From assembly GCA_030549495.1 (NCBI GenBank), contig JAUIRK010000511.1, forward strand, positions 1-64,000: a DNA stretch of 64,000 nt. The letters run 5' to 3'. The position numbers were made by a program, and so were the translations under genes. Under the pieces are notes generated by a model, which did no database searches, had not been told where the DNA came from, and saw nothing but the letters and a program-made list of their open reading frames with translations. The DNA comes from Nectonema munidae (taxonomy: Eukaryota > Nematomorpha > Nectonematoida > Nectonematidae). Shown one piece after another: positions 35,301 through 50,300 of this stretch (its first letter is position 1; each line of letters begins with the position of its first letter).

Positions 35301-38300
35301 CTTCCCAAGTAAAAAACATTTAATGAGTGGTGTGTGATTGCTTCATTAACCTCATACGATTTCCAGTTCATTCGCGTCTTTTTCAATTCAATCATTCCTT
35401 TGTGCAATTGCTCTTTTTCTCAATACGAAAAAATTATACTCCGTTTCAATATAGAAGGGCGTGCGGAACTGGAAATGAAGTCTTCGTGAATCAAAGTAGA
35501 TTCTTCTAAGGAAAAAGAAAAGCGAGATGGATTTAAGAAGAGCGATGGCTTAGGATTTACCAAAGGAGGCTTGAAGCGGATCAAACCCAAGACCTTGAAT
35601 TATCTAGCGAACCACCGTACTCACGCCCCTTGCAAACATAAAATAGAGCCTTACTCGTTGTTAGGCTGTACCTCTTAGCTTAACAGTTGAAGGCAAGGTG
35701 TTCGATTCCCTAAACTCCCAACTCTTAAGAACGAAATCACGAAACTGTGATCAACCATCTTCGAGCATAATGCGAGCACATAGCCTTGCTGCTGAAAGCG
35801 CAATGATATCTCCAACCAAGCAAAGATAAGATAGGATTTTGCTCTTTGATGTATATATAGCAAATGTTTGCCTATAGAGGCCAACTGCTTTTAACCTTTG
35901 AAGTCTTATCATCATAATAATAATTAATGGAACGTCTTCTCCAATTCTATTCGCTGGTAGCTTTTTCCTATACATCCGTAATTAAATTAATAAATTAAAA
36001 GATTTGGTAAACATTGGGTACAACGGCTTTCCTGGATCTAGGAAACATTTCATTCATTTGAAAAAGACATCGATAAATGCAATAAACATTATTCCTCTCA
36101 ACAAATTCAAAAACTGTCTTATTTTTTTTTAAATTTAATTCTTTCTTCAATATTCTTTGTAAAAAATGGTGAGATGTATAAAATTATTGAAACCTGGAAA
36201 TTCTTGATTTTTATGAAAAAAATAGGGAGATTTTGTCTGGAACAAGAAGAACTGAAAAAAATAAATGCGATTGACAATTTAGTTGAACACGGCAAAATAC
36301 AGTTTTACTAGTGAGCACAATAAAGTACTTAGTTAAACAAAAGCAATCAATCATTTTTTTGCATTGTTATTTCTTTGCGTTGCTTTCTTGGCCAGATTTA
36401 GTCATTCGTGATCCGGTCTCCAATTTAAACGAATATTTTTGCTTTAGAGGTTATGTGTTTTCACAGCTAAAATGCTTTAATAATTTCTCATATTTAAAAA
36501 CTAATTTTTATAATTTCAAAATATATTATTCAATTTTATCTTTTAATTTAAATGATAAAATTTAAAAACCGAGAGATAATAGCGGGATATATAATATAGG
36601 GAAAAACGAAAAGCGAAAGTCTGCCGTAATTACACCCATATGTACTATATTGCCATGTGATATAGTGTCTATAGAAACAGGATTACAAAATTTACACATG
36701 ACAGCATCCGCCATTTTATTCTGTAAAGAATTGGGGAAATTAGGAAGATTGATTGTAAAAAAATTTAAATATAGTTGAGACTGAGGGATAATAACAAAAA
36801 CGTAATAATAGAGGATAAGAATTTCCTCCCAAACCATATTATATATATCTCTCTCTTTTACATTCACCCACTATTTTGTGGGATTCAAGGCGATTTGGAA
36901 AGAAGGATAAAGTGGAGAGACAGCACTATACCTTCTGTTTCTTGTTCGCGTGTTGGGAATTTGTTAAGAGGCCGGCCAAGTGATGCAGAGATGTTTTGTA
37001 AAGGAGTTTGGGCTTTTCCCCCACACCACTTCCCTTCCTGATGGAGTAGAGGAGGATGCAGAGGGACTTTGCGTTGAAGACGTCAATCTCGTATACTTCA
37101 TTCCAGATTATGTTGTTGTTGTGGGCTTGGAGACAGGTTCTCGCTTTCAGACTGTCCTCCACTTCCAGTATGCAGTATATTTCTTCTGAAATGAATTCAT
37201 TGTTAAATTTGAACAAGATATGCGCTTTGAAAGAATCAAAACAACGAAAAAAGCCTTATTCAACTATATATATATATTAAGTTTAAGCTGAATCAGGTAA
37301 ACAAGTCCTTACACTAATATATTATATAAAGTAATTTACAATTTTTTAAAACGTTTTCCTTTTGATTAAAATCTTTTTCCAATTAAATAAAATTTAAATG
37401 ATTTTTCATATCTTTTTAAACAGTAGGGAAAACTTTTTTCTGTAATTTTTCAAAATAAATAACATATCTTGCAGAATTTATAGAATGCGAATATAGCATT
37501 TTCACTTTAAGCTCGTCCTTTTTCACTTTAAGTTCGTCCTTTTTCATTTTTAAGTTCGTCTTTATTCATTTTACGTTCGTCCTTTTTCATTTTAAGTTCG
37601 TCCTTTTTCATTTCCTCTTTTTTCGTTTTAAGTTCGTCCTTTTTCATTTTAAGTTGGTCTATTTCATTTTAAGTTCGTCTTTTCTCATTTTAAGTGTGTC
37701 CTTGTGGTTTCAAAAGCATGTTCAAATTAAAAAAAACTAGGAACTATTTTTTTCAAATTTCAAGATATTTTTACTTTTAAGTTTATATAAAAAATGTAAA
37801 AAAATTTAATTAAAAAAACTATTATACAATTTAAAAAAAAAATTTCATATTCCTTTTTGCAAAGAAGCTAAAATTAATTGATTAATTAATTGATTGTATA
37901 ACGTTTATGACCTTATTTATCAAAAAAAATTTTAATGCCAAAAATTAAGTGAAAATTGTGAGTTTTTGATAAAAAAAACTAATTTAATTTTTATTTATAA
38001 GCAAAATATTTTAAAAAAATTAACTTGAAACTGATTTTGAGAGCTTGCTCATGAGATATTTTGAAATTCAGCAAAATTGAATAAGAAATCTTTTCCAAAT
38101 GTAAACAGAAAACTTTGAAACTTGCATAAACAATTCAAATGATGAATAAATTTCATGAAGTAAATAAAATCAATTCATTTTAGCTTCTAACTAAATTTCT
38201 TGCAAAAAGGAATATGAAATTATTAATTTTTATATTCGTTTTTTTTAATTTGAACATGCTTTTGAAACGGATTTAATGTTACAGTCACAAGGAAGAACTT

Positions 38301-41300
38301 AAAATGAAAAAAGACGAACTTAAAATGAAAATGGAAGAACTTAAAATCAATGTATCGGTAGATCCATCAATGTTAAAAATGTAGCATGCCCTCATGATGT
38401 TGATCTCTGAACCAATATGAAGTAGAATTTGGAACATTGATAAGAAGATTTGATTAATAATAATCGCTTGCGGATTCCAAATTTATAGAAATTATTCAGA
38501 AAATTAATTTCTCTTTATTAAATTTACTAAATTATTTACATTTTCCAAAGTGAAATGTGTTCTTTTCTACGTAGTTCAAAAATTAATTTCCTTTTGCTTT
38601 GAAACTTTGATTGAAGAAAGTTTCAAAAATTTTTTGTTAAAAAAGATTCAGATTAGTTAGAAAAAATTTTTAAATCATCGAGAAAAAGTTTTAAATGATG
38701 GATGAGGAATGCTATATATACGAATAGAATGAAAGGTGGACATCAGGATTTACATAGGTATCAATAAATGATGGGAGAGGTTTATTCTGCGCTTCAAGTG
38801 ATGTATACCTATAGCTAGCAAAGTGAACAAGTTAAATGGAACTGAGGTGCAATAAGTTTGTTCTTCGAAAAAAGTTTGTCAGTCTTGTTGAGGACATTGT
38901 ATCACAATATTTATATCCGCTTAAAGAACGAATATTTGTTATGGACATCACATTTTGACATTTCAATGATAATAATCCAGAAGTCATTTTTCTATGTTAT
39001 ATTTTAAAAAAAAGTTGCCTTATTGGAGAATATAAGTCAGAATTTTTGAAAGCCTCATTTATTATTGCAAATCAATGTAATCTCTTTATACTGATCACTT
39101 TTTTGACAGACTCGAGTGTTCCATGCAGAGGGATTATTGGAAAAGTTTTTTAGTTTGTTGGAAGCTAAAAGTATATTTAACTGTGAAAAATGAAACCTGG
39201 AGTTTGATATTCCTCAGACTCAACCAATTTGTTCTTCAGCAAGTTTCTGCAACAGATGAGTTTCAGAATGAGTAAGCCGGTAACACCCGGTTCTTCCGGA
39301 TTGATCACATGATCTGAGTCACTCAACATTCTGTACTCAGATAGATCGCACATACTTGAATTGTTCGAAGAGATATTTGAGGAATCGTATTTTGACTGAG
39401 CCAAATTTTGTGTGACGTTGGGATTGAGATGCGATTGAAACACTTAAGAAATATAATTTCATTAAAAGTTATAAAAACAACAACAACAACCTCTCTCTAA
39501 CACAATCCGTCTCAATTCTTTCAGATTAGGCCACCTGTTCACAAATACCACTTTGTATGATTCCCTTAAAAAACTTAATTAAACATTTGACAGACCGACA
39601 TTTGGCTAAACAAATATTTTATCAAACGGACTGCCCGAATGGGTTTATTTGTCATGAAACGTGTAGTTATGTTTGGTATGTAACTTCTAATAGATAGAAT
39701 CATTCATCACATGATTTGTGTAAAAGATAACAAAAGTTACGCTCCAGCTTTGTTTATAACACCAGCTGGCAAACTTACTGGAAGTAAAGTAACGAATACA
39801 AAAAGTTTGGAAGTGAATGTACATTTTCGGTGAAATGTATACACTCTGCTAAATGTGCGTTCGGTCAAAATGACGATTCTGCCAACTTATTCGTCGGCCA
39901 AATGTCCGCTCACGATACGGGTTTAACCCATTTAAGACCAAGCAAAGCAGACGATATCTAAAAAAACGCAGACGATTTATATTCAAAGTCATTGAAAAAA
40001 GCAGACGAATATGAAATTACTTATGTTCCAAAATAGGAACATTGGTCGTAAATGGGTTAAACACGATTTTAAGTTTAGTTTTAATGTTACTTACTAATCT
40101 CGGGGTGCAAATATTTTAAGTCAGCTAACAGGAGAAAATTTGAGCTTGAAAAAGTCAACTTTTTTTCTTTCCTGTAATTATAAAATATGTAAATAAGGAG
40201 TCAGGATTTTTTCCATAGGATTTTTCTTTTTCTCCAAGGATTTTTCTTTTTTCCCTAGGATTCTGCTTTTAAACTTTCGTTAAAAGCGAGATAATGACGA
40301 AATACGGGCACAACTGGCAATAAATGTTAACCATAATCTTGATTCTAACGTTAACCCCAAACACCATGTAGGATTTATATACAGTTAAACCTCTCTAATC
40401 CTCAGTGTCCCCTTTTAAGGATATTTTGTTGAGATATAAAAATTTCGGATCATACAATTTTGATTCAATTTATGCAAATATTTAACATTTGGCTTGATAA
40501 TAAATTAAAGTAAAAGTTTATCGATCTAAAATTCCAAAATATTTTTCTAGTAGAAGTTGGGTTGAGAGATTTTTTGCCTTAAAATATGTGCATGTTAGAG
40601 TTTCTTTTCATCTTATTGAAATACTGTCAAACAAGATTTAAAGAATCCATTACCAGAACGACTTTCAAAAAAACTTCGTTTAACGTACTTTGTTCGCGAA
40701 TCCACACTTGAATTCTATTTCAGGCACAACCGGAATCGAACCCGATACCTTTGAAATGAAATCCCTGAAGTTTAACCACCAGCGCGATTAAACCACTACT
40801 TTCAATTCTTCATAAAGACTACGTTTGATGATTCTCGTTTACTCGTCTCTTGATACAGGAGATTGAGTGTCCATTAATATGATTAAGCAAAAGTCGATAT
40901 TTGTTACGCATCCTCCATTTATTAATTGTTTTATATGACGCAATGATATTCTATTTTAGGTCCTCTCACCAAATTTCCAGAATATATATATTTTTTTAAA
41001 TTACTTTGCTTGTTTTTTGATATTTTGTAGTTTTAATTTTTTTTAATAAAAAAGTTTTATTTTGTTTTTAACAGTGAAGTATTTATAGAATTTTCACATT
41101 TATGTAAAATTTTAAAAATAATATGGATCTTGAGGAATTTATTTTGTTATAGTTTATTTGTGCCCATAAATCTTAAGACAGCAATTTTCAGCTATTCGAT
41201 TAATTAATTCGATTATAGAAATTAACGTGGATTTATTGATAAATCAATCAATGAATAATAATCCTTTAATGTAACTTTGTTTAAAAACCTAATTAGACCA

Positions 41301-44300
41301 AAGCGCTTCTCATCAAAAATAGTAATAGATATTTTTATACCTTACAAAATATTAATTTTTAAAGAATTGATGTGTTTAAGGCATATGCTTCATAATAGTT
41401 TGGAAGTTAATGATAATTTGGGGTTCTGGGTTTCGAACTGAATATGCTTGAGTATGAGATTCAGTCATCCATGCTAATCCATGCAAACTCATATTCATCT
41501 CCTTTAATATAAAATGTCTTTAAGTTTAGATGTGTGAAAGCTTACTTTGTGGCGTTTGTGAAGAACTTTTCTTACTTTTGAGAGAAAATGAGCTATAGGA
41601 GGTCGTGTAGTTCTGCAAATAAAAAGTTTAAAAGAATTACGAGACTTAGAGAATTCTTCACAGAGAATCTGAGTTTAACACAGCATGCTTTTTAACCATC
41701 GATTTCACTACGAAAAAAGTTTTGAAAATTTTAGAAACGTTAGTCATTTATTATATCATTAAAACAGAATTTTAAGTTTAATTATTATGATCTTCTAATT
41801 GGAATTGATTTTGTCAGATAAATCTCTCACGAAACAAAGATTTAGCATCAATTCACCTTGAGCAATTTTTGGATTGAGTAATCTTGATTTGGTGAAAAAA
41901 AGCAGTTTCCAATTCTTTGAACTAGCAAACACAAAACTTTTTTACAAGAAACGTGAACCTTCTAATGTAACATTTTATTTAGCATCTAATTCTACAAACT
42001 GTTTTAAGAGTTATTTTTATTATTTTTACTTGTAGCTCTATTTTGAATAAAAAGGAGTCCGCGGTTGAATCAATTTTTTCCTTCAATTCACTCAACTTCG
42101 TGCACTGACTATAAATATAGAAAGAAAATTTATTGTCTGAGTGTATAATACACTTTATTAGAACATGTTTTTCATCTCCTCTCATCAGCTAAATACAAAG
42201 AATGTTAAAAATAACAATTAAATTATCTCCTTTAATTAATTATACAAAATAAAATAAAATAAATACGGAAAAGTTAGTATATAATATAAAAAATATATAT
42301 AATATAATATATAAATAAATATATAGTATTAATTCTAAGTGAATAATAATCTGACTTCAAATAAAAATTATTCGATAAGCTGGATAACATTTTTTGACAG
42401 ACACATCTGGCCCGTTGACGGAATCGAAGAGATGTGCCCTATGAAAGAAAATTTCTGCCCTATGAAAGAAAAAATATTTTATATTTTTATATGAACGATG
42501 AAAAACTACCTCCACCTACTTGAATTTTTTTCTTCAAATTTCAGAATAAATATTGTTTTGATTGACAAGCGAAAGAGCAGGAATATTATCTGTCAAAAAT
42601 CCTCCCCACACATAATCCTTCTCCTCAATGAAAGAGATTAATAATAATATTATTAAAATACATTAAAATCTTTCTCTTTCAAAAGTTTTTTTTTTATATA
42701 TCAGTTGATTTTTTATGATTAAATTCTTATAGTTCTAAAATTTTGCTTAAAATTATGAAATCAATGATATCATAGAAACCTAGAAACTGATAAATATCAA
42801 AAAGTTGCAGAAAATGACCACTCAACTGTGCCAAATTTCTTAAAATACATTTCATTTTGATTCCAGCATTAAATAGACTTTTACCATAAAATTTTTTTTA
42901 CCTGTTTTTCTCTCCTCCTGTGAACGGGTTCATGAGCATATGTCGTTGCGTAATCATGCTTCAGTTTGGAATCGAATTGACTGCCATACTTATCCTTGGT
43001 ATCAAGCCATGTGTGATATTCAGAAGCGGAATAAATTTCAGAAGTATTGACACTGGAAGATAGCGGTAAGAGGGTATCTAAAGAAAAGATATGCACATTC
43101 CACAATTGGTATATTATGCGCTATTTTTATCCTGTGCTACGTATTCGGCTAGCTACCGTTATTTCTCGAATTTTTACATTTATGTAAGTCTAAAAAAGCA
43201 AATATATGTTTCAAGGAACACTTGTATCCAAAAATTTCATACTATTTTGGGTACTTTCCTGTTATCGCCCCACCACCCCAAAATGTTATAAAACATGTAT
43301 TAAAGTACACAAATGTATTAAAAAAACAAGTGAAAAAACTCTATGAAAAAGATTTTGATTAATGATATATAGTAAGTTTAATGTAGGTTAGGTTAAAACA
43401 ATACAAGAATATTTATCGTGGTAGAAGAGCGATGGGTGGTGGGGCGATAACAGGAAAGTACCTTATTTTGTATTGTTCTGTCAAAATTCAATCTTGTCTT
43501 TTTGCAATTCTATTTTGTGTTTTAGAAAAACAAAATTGGATTTAAAAAAAAATAATGGAAAAAAGAGAAGAAAAAAATCGAAAAAACGCAAAATAGAACT
43601 AAAAATTGTACATATGTAATATTCATATAATCATTGAGGTGCTGTGAAACATGATAAATGGGATGAAAACGTATACTTGAGTGGTGAATGTGCTGTTTCA
43701 TTGCATTTTTTGGGAGCGTTGAGTAATGAATCTTGTGAGGCATGCAATTACTTGAAGAGATTTCGGATCGTATGCAAGAAGTCAAAGGAGAAGCTTCGTG
43801 AATGGGATACCGTGAGTTTTGTTGTTGCGGTTTTGAAGCTCTCGTTAAACTGTTGGCTGGAGTTAGAGTTAGCGGATTGCTGCGAGGAGATAGATTCAAT
43901 GGATCATTTTCCTTTGTTTTCATGTTTCTATACACAAAGTATATACATCAAAAGCATTTTATATTCTTATCCTTCAAAAAGAAAAGGGATGAATTGAAAT
44001 GGAAAAAAACTATTTTAAAAATTGTTAAATATTTATTTAAAGGATTTGGCATTTTATTTTCGAAAAAACTTCGACAAACGATGTCTTATTCATAGGATAA
44101 AAAATTTGTTTGTTTAGTTTTTAAAAAAAGAATCAAACTTTCTAATTTTAATAATAAAAAAAAAATTTTAATTTTGATAAAGTGGAACATTTTTTTGTGA
44201 CTTTGAAAACCCTTTTTTATTCTCTGAAGAAAGTTTCACTTTTTTGTGTACTAAATCTAAATTGTTTTTTGATTTTAATATTTTATGCCATATGTTGACG

Positions 44301-47300
44301 TGAAAACGTAAAACAAATGTTTAAACATTGTATTTAAACTTCAATTGCAGCTACATTAATCTCTGCTCCGGTTCAAGGGGAAACGCTAACTCTAACCCCT
44401 AACAACCATTTTATTACTTATTTCTGCCAACATTATGTGAATCAGTATTTGGTCATGACTTCCAACAACAAAATTTAATAAAGGTGATAATTTCACATCT
44501 ATAGAAGTCAATAAAAAGTGGGAAAATTAAGTTTCACTATTTTTATAGTAATAATATTTCAATATATAAATTATATATATTGAGCCCTTTTTTACTCATT
44601 TGTTTGAATGAATAAATATTTACAATATTTTTCTGTTATATCAGCGATACTAATATTTGAAATACTAACTTAAAAATCTTTAGTTTTTAAGACGATTTTT
44701 CAGTCAGAGCTTTTACCCCATTGAAAGTTAAACTACTACTACTAAAAATAGTAAATTTACCGTGACTCTATAGTATTTTAATTATGAAGAATAGTAAAGT
44801 TATGCATTCTTAGAGTAACCATTTAAAGTAGTTACTGTAACGACTTTTTGTTTTCGGTGCAGAATTGTCGACTTGCTAAATTCTATTTCGTCTTTTTGAA
44901 ATATAAAAAAATTAATTCAAAAAATTTCAAAAAGAAAAAAAAATTTCTTTTTTCTTTTGCCTTTGTAAAAGTTTTCTTTTTTTATCTTAGCAAGACGAAT
45001 TTCAATTGTAAAAGGATAAAAATGAACTAAAAAAAGGATAAAATAATATATTATATATATACGGTATGTAAGATATTAGCCACAATTCAATGATACCTGT
45101 GAGCTGTTCTAGAAATTTCAGAATCAGAAGCCACGCTTATGTCAGGAGAAAAAAGATTTCGTCTGAGTACATCTTCATTATTATTGGAGAAGTGACTGAT
45201 CGGATCCGTGTTGGTTCTGTAAAAAGATCTCGGAGTTTGCGTGAAAGAATTTGACGTCAATTTCTTGTACAAGCTAGACGATGAAAATGAGGATGATGGT
45301 GGATGAAGTTGAGCAGAAGAGATTTGTGTGCTGCTATTGGACTTGCATCCACACTCATTGTGCTTGCTCCGCCAAATGTTGTTGCTGTATGTGAAGAATC
45401 AAATCGGATTGTAAAAATATATAATCCTCATTGAACACGCAGGAGGTGGTGGGGGAGTCGTTGACCCTGATAGCACAATTTATTTGCATTAATATATATG
45501 GACATCATTTTTTGGTTATCTCCACTTTAAATCCACCTTTTCCTAACTTAAATCCATCTGAATTCAATTAACGAATTTTCTTTAATTAAAAAAATTAAAA
45601 TTTAGGGAATAAAACTAAGAAGAAGAAGATTTATTGAAAATAAAATTAACAAATGAAATATTAAAAAAAATAAAATGCAAGTTTTTATTAAGATTTTTGA
45701 TCTTAAACATTTCATCAGATAAAGTTAAAGTTTTGTTAAAAAGTATAAAAAGTTTTTTAAAGTTAAAAAACTAATTTTTGGCATTTTAAAATTTACCTCA
45801 CCCAAATAAAATCCTTCTAAATATCTGCAAATTTTTTGATATTCACTTGTAAAATGGCGCTATGACATTTCCCTTTACGGACAAGTAGTTATTGGACATA
45901 GAGCGCAATGATTGGTTAAGTCAGGTTTCTGTAAAATAAATTTTTGTTTACTAATATCCTATTTAGATAGAAAAATCGCGATTTATATCAAGAATTCTTA
46001 TTATTCAGGTTTCGGAGTTTTGAAGCAAATTGACATCTACTCTGTCAAAACTTGTGCTTAGTACGTCATTGTAACCCAAGCGAATTTAACTTCTTGGAAG
46101 AAGATAGAAATCATCTTTAAAAAGATGTTAAAAGTTGCGGAGAAAATCATGCAATCACGTATCCTGTAAATAAGGCACATGTGGTAGGGGGAGGCACCAC
46201 AAAGCTGCATTTGATCAAGCGTAATCTTTTTTCTTTAAGGACAAGCATTTTGGAGATTTGATGTAAAATAACATTGAAAATCACCGATTCAAAGAAAAAT
46301 ATGGATCGATATCCTTTGACAATGTATAATCAATATGAAAGAAAAAATAAATGAAATGAAATCCAAAATATACAAAAAGTATTGATTTAAATGGCGGTGA
46401 AGATAAAATCGTTTACTTTTGTTAAGATGTGTCTGTCGTCCTCTACATGAAATAAGTGGGAGCAAATTTATGAAAATAACTCTTACACTCGTAAAGAGGA
46501 TAACTCTGTAATCCTAAATTTAAAATTTTATCAATCAAAATGGCGTAATTTGATTTAAGAAATGCGAGAAAAATTAAAATCAAATGGGAGCAGAGAAAAA
46601 GGGTGTGAGACAAGCAGGAAAAGCGTCTCATCTTCGACAAAGAGTTTTTACCAAAATAAAAGCCGATAAATGCATTCCTTGTCCAAGTATAAATACTTGA
46701 TAAGTTTAGTTTTCGATTTTTAAATATCAAATTATTAAAAATGGAATTTTAGTTCTTTGATCGGACCTTTTCTCGTTATCCCCATTAGCTAAAATTGAGG
46801 TGTTCATGAATTAAAATAGTTTTTTTAAAAAGATGTAATCGAAAGTTTTTATTTATTTTTTTTTTGTTTTTATTTTTTTTTACAAAATAATTTGAAGCTT
46901 TTTTTAACTAACGAAGTACAACTTAAAACTTAGTTTTAGTTTTTAATCATCTTTGACTGTTTTGTTTACAAGTATAATATAATAAAGTTATTTTAAATTT
47001 AGAATTTTTAAATAAACCATTTTTAGCTTTAATTTGTCTTTCTTTTTGTAACTCTCTCCCTCTCTATCTTATCTTTTTCAATTATTATTTTTTTCCTTTT
47101 GCAATTTGATTTTGTCTTTTGGTAACTTGGTTTTATCTTTTTGCAATTTTATTTGAATTTAAATGTCTTATTTGGTAGTTTTTTTTAATTTTTTTGACAT
47201 GTGTCATTTTTATTAAAAGAATTTTTCTAACATTTTTATATTATTTTCAGATTAAATTTTCACAATTTTTTTCACAAAGAATTAGCAATTGAATGTTTTC

Positions 47301-50300
47301 ATAATTTTTTTATTTGAAAATTTTTTTGCACTTTAATTCGGAAATATATTTTTTATTGGCTTTAATATTATTTCAAAAAACACATGTGATTATTTGGTTA
47401 AAAAAATCCAACTAAAAATGAAGTGGGGTTGAGTTATTGAAAAGAAGTGGTCGTTGGTCGCGTTAAAGGGTAATCTCTCAACATGATATACAGTAAATCC
47501 GGGTATATTGGTGACTATTTTTATCACTCTTGCTCTCCAATTGGTTGTAAAGATCTTTTGATGCCTTAGAACAATTTTGAATAAAGACTTTGTACTATTT
47601 TTCCATTACCTTTTATAATTTATCAAAAGTTTGAAATCAATTGTAAAAATGTTCCAATAGCGATAGATCAATTATCGTAGAAAACAAAGAAATGTATTTG
47701 ATGACGTTTGGATTTATATCTTTGATGCCTCATCATCCAACAAATAAAAATGGGATTCTTGATTCTATTGTAACACTTTTGAGCAAGATCAGCTCTCTTC
47801 CACACAAAGGATTCCGTTTTAAGAAGAACTGAAGAAAGCTTGATTACTGTGGTGATAACGATGGTTCCTTTAATTTTAAAAAAGATGCTGAAAGAATTCT
47901 GACTTATACTTTAAAAATTTTGTTTAATTTAATTTTTCAAATTTATCTAATAGATTCAAAAAATACAAATTAATTTAAGTTTAAGAAAAAAATACTTGAA
48001 ATGATTTAACCCTTTGAGACATATAACTTATTTCTGAAATTAATCATCTCCTTTTCTTTTTCAATGAGTTTTAAAATATATATAAAGCGGGCGATTTTTA
48101 TTTTATGCAACAGTGGTGTTCCATTCTGCCGGATATTGGATTCAATAAAAAAATATTCAATCTTCTTAAATGAAACAACTTTCAAAGATGAAAACTTACG
48201 GGTAAGGAGAGTCAAATGGCAGAGGGAATAAGTGATCGCCATTTTCGTCAATATTTTCGTCTGCACCAAATTCGTCAATGTTTTCCTTTTTCTTGTTTTG
48301 GTTGTTGTAGTTGTTTAGCGTGTTGCTTTTGCTCATCTTTCCCTTGTTCAAAGGTTGCGAATTGTAATATAAATAAAAATCATCATTCAGTGAGCTGTCA
48401 TTTTGCGGAGTTGCTGTGTATGTTAATGGCTTTGATGAATGAAAGTTTTGGTTCAAGGCGGCGCTTCTAACCACTTTTTCGTTATTATAAAAGGAGCTTG
48501 GAAGAGTTAGAGATTGGGAAGAGCAAGGAACGTGAGTGGAGGATTTTGAAGGAATCAAAGAATCAAAGGAAGTGTTGCTGTTTTTATTATACCTTCCTGT
48601 ACTTTTGATTTCAAGCAAGAGACGCCTTGGAATCGACATAATCACTACAACATCATCTATGCTCATATGGGTAACGTCAACCATATTAACTTTAATTATT
48701 TCGTCTCCAATCTATAAAGTAAATAGATCAAGTTTTCATTAAATAACCAGAGACTACTGAATATTTTTTGGTCTATCCCGAACAAACCGGAATAAAATTT
48801 TAACTTTCAACCCGTGTGGAAACCGTTAATTAGGATTTTTGGGGTATGAACTAACACATCCGCATTTATTTTTTAGAATTATATAGATAGATTTATTTGT
48901 TATAATTATATAGATAGACAGTTAATTTCATTCAATCTAAGAACAGGAAACTAATTTCCATAGTTGAAGATATGCGCATAGTTTTTGTAAACAACTTAAA
49001 AAAGTAGTATTTTTCATCAATAGTGAGTTAACACTTTGCGAACGAGAATTTTGAAGATCAATCATCTATTTTCTTTTTCAATTAAATTTTGTATAACTTT
49101 TGTAGTTCTATTTTTCTCTTTCCAGTTCTAAAATTTATTTTTTAATTCTATTTTCTCTTTTATTCACTACTAAAAATCAGCACAACAATAGAGAAACGAT
49201 TTTTCTGAAAGGAATTTGGAGTATGATCTTAGTAAATTCTAATTACGGAAAACTTTGAAATACAATGTTCATGAAATTAAATATTTCTACGTAAAATTTT
49301 TTAGATAAATTTAAATAATTTGAATAACTGATTAATTCATCCTAAATAATCGATAAAACGAAAAAGAATTATTTCAATAATTCCCAATCTAACTATAAAA
49401 AGTATTAACTAATTTAACATTTAAAAGCTTATTGCGTTAAAAATGTCTTTTTCACATATTTGATCCAAAAATAGGTTAGGCTAAAAGAAATGATAATTGT
49501 AAACTGTTAGAATCATGTATTTAGAATTTTGTATAAAGCAAATGTCTGTGTGTGTGTGTGTGTAACTTACATCAATATAATGGCTCTTTTCAATTCTGCT
49601 TCCAGTTGCTATCCTTGAGACAAAAACGCCACTTCTTCTTTCCCAACCATTTCCCTCTCTGTTTACATTGAAATAAAGTATGATTTAATAAGAATATTGT
49701 AAAAATTCTACTGTAAAAAACCTCCTGAAATATTTGCAAAAAAAGTCGCAAAATATAGATTCGAAGACAAAAAAACTTCCATTTATAAACCTTAAAAATA
49801 TGTCCAAAATGAATGGAATTAAGGAATTAACAAAAAATAATTTTTTTTTAAATAACAGGGCGTGAGTAAGGTTGGATAGATTCTGGTTTCAATAACTCAA
49901 GGTCTTGGGATCGATCCCGCATCAAGATTCCTTTCTTCATAATTAGATAGCAGCGACCCAATTGTGCCACTCATTTACTTTAAAAATAATTGCATAAAAT
50001 TTTAAAAAAATTGGAAAGCAAAATTATTTTATCAGGAGACGGATATTTGCTCTGATTTTTGGTCAATCATGTGACTCACAGCATTTCTAAATTAATGATT
50101 GACATTTTTAAGAAAAAATGATTTACCGTATATATAGGCCAAGGGTTTGGCCAGGCCTTTTCAAAATTTCAATGACTTTAACTTGTGCATCAGATTTTTC
50201 GCTGAGTTCGTCCAATTTTTCAATTTGTCGAATCGTCATTTGTCCAGTTTTTTCCGCTTTTTCCATTAACGGCGCCAAATGGCTATCGCGTTCGCTTTCC

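Noticed and set aside
37495-37695. CRISPR-like array
   Set aside because: The ~20-base units are contiguous with no unique spacers, the genome is eukaryotic, and an inverted copy exists at 38280.
48196-48742. + strand Cys/Ser-rich ORFs over SYD-1 exon 3
   Set aside because: Antisense shadows of the PDZ/linker exon.
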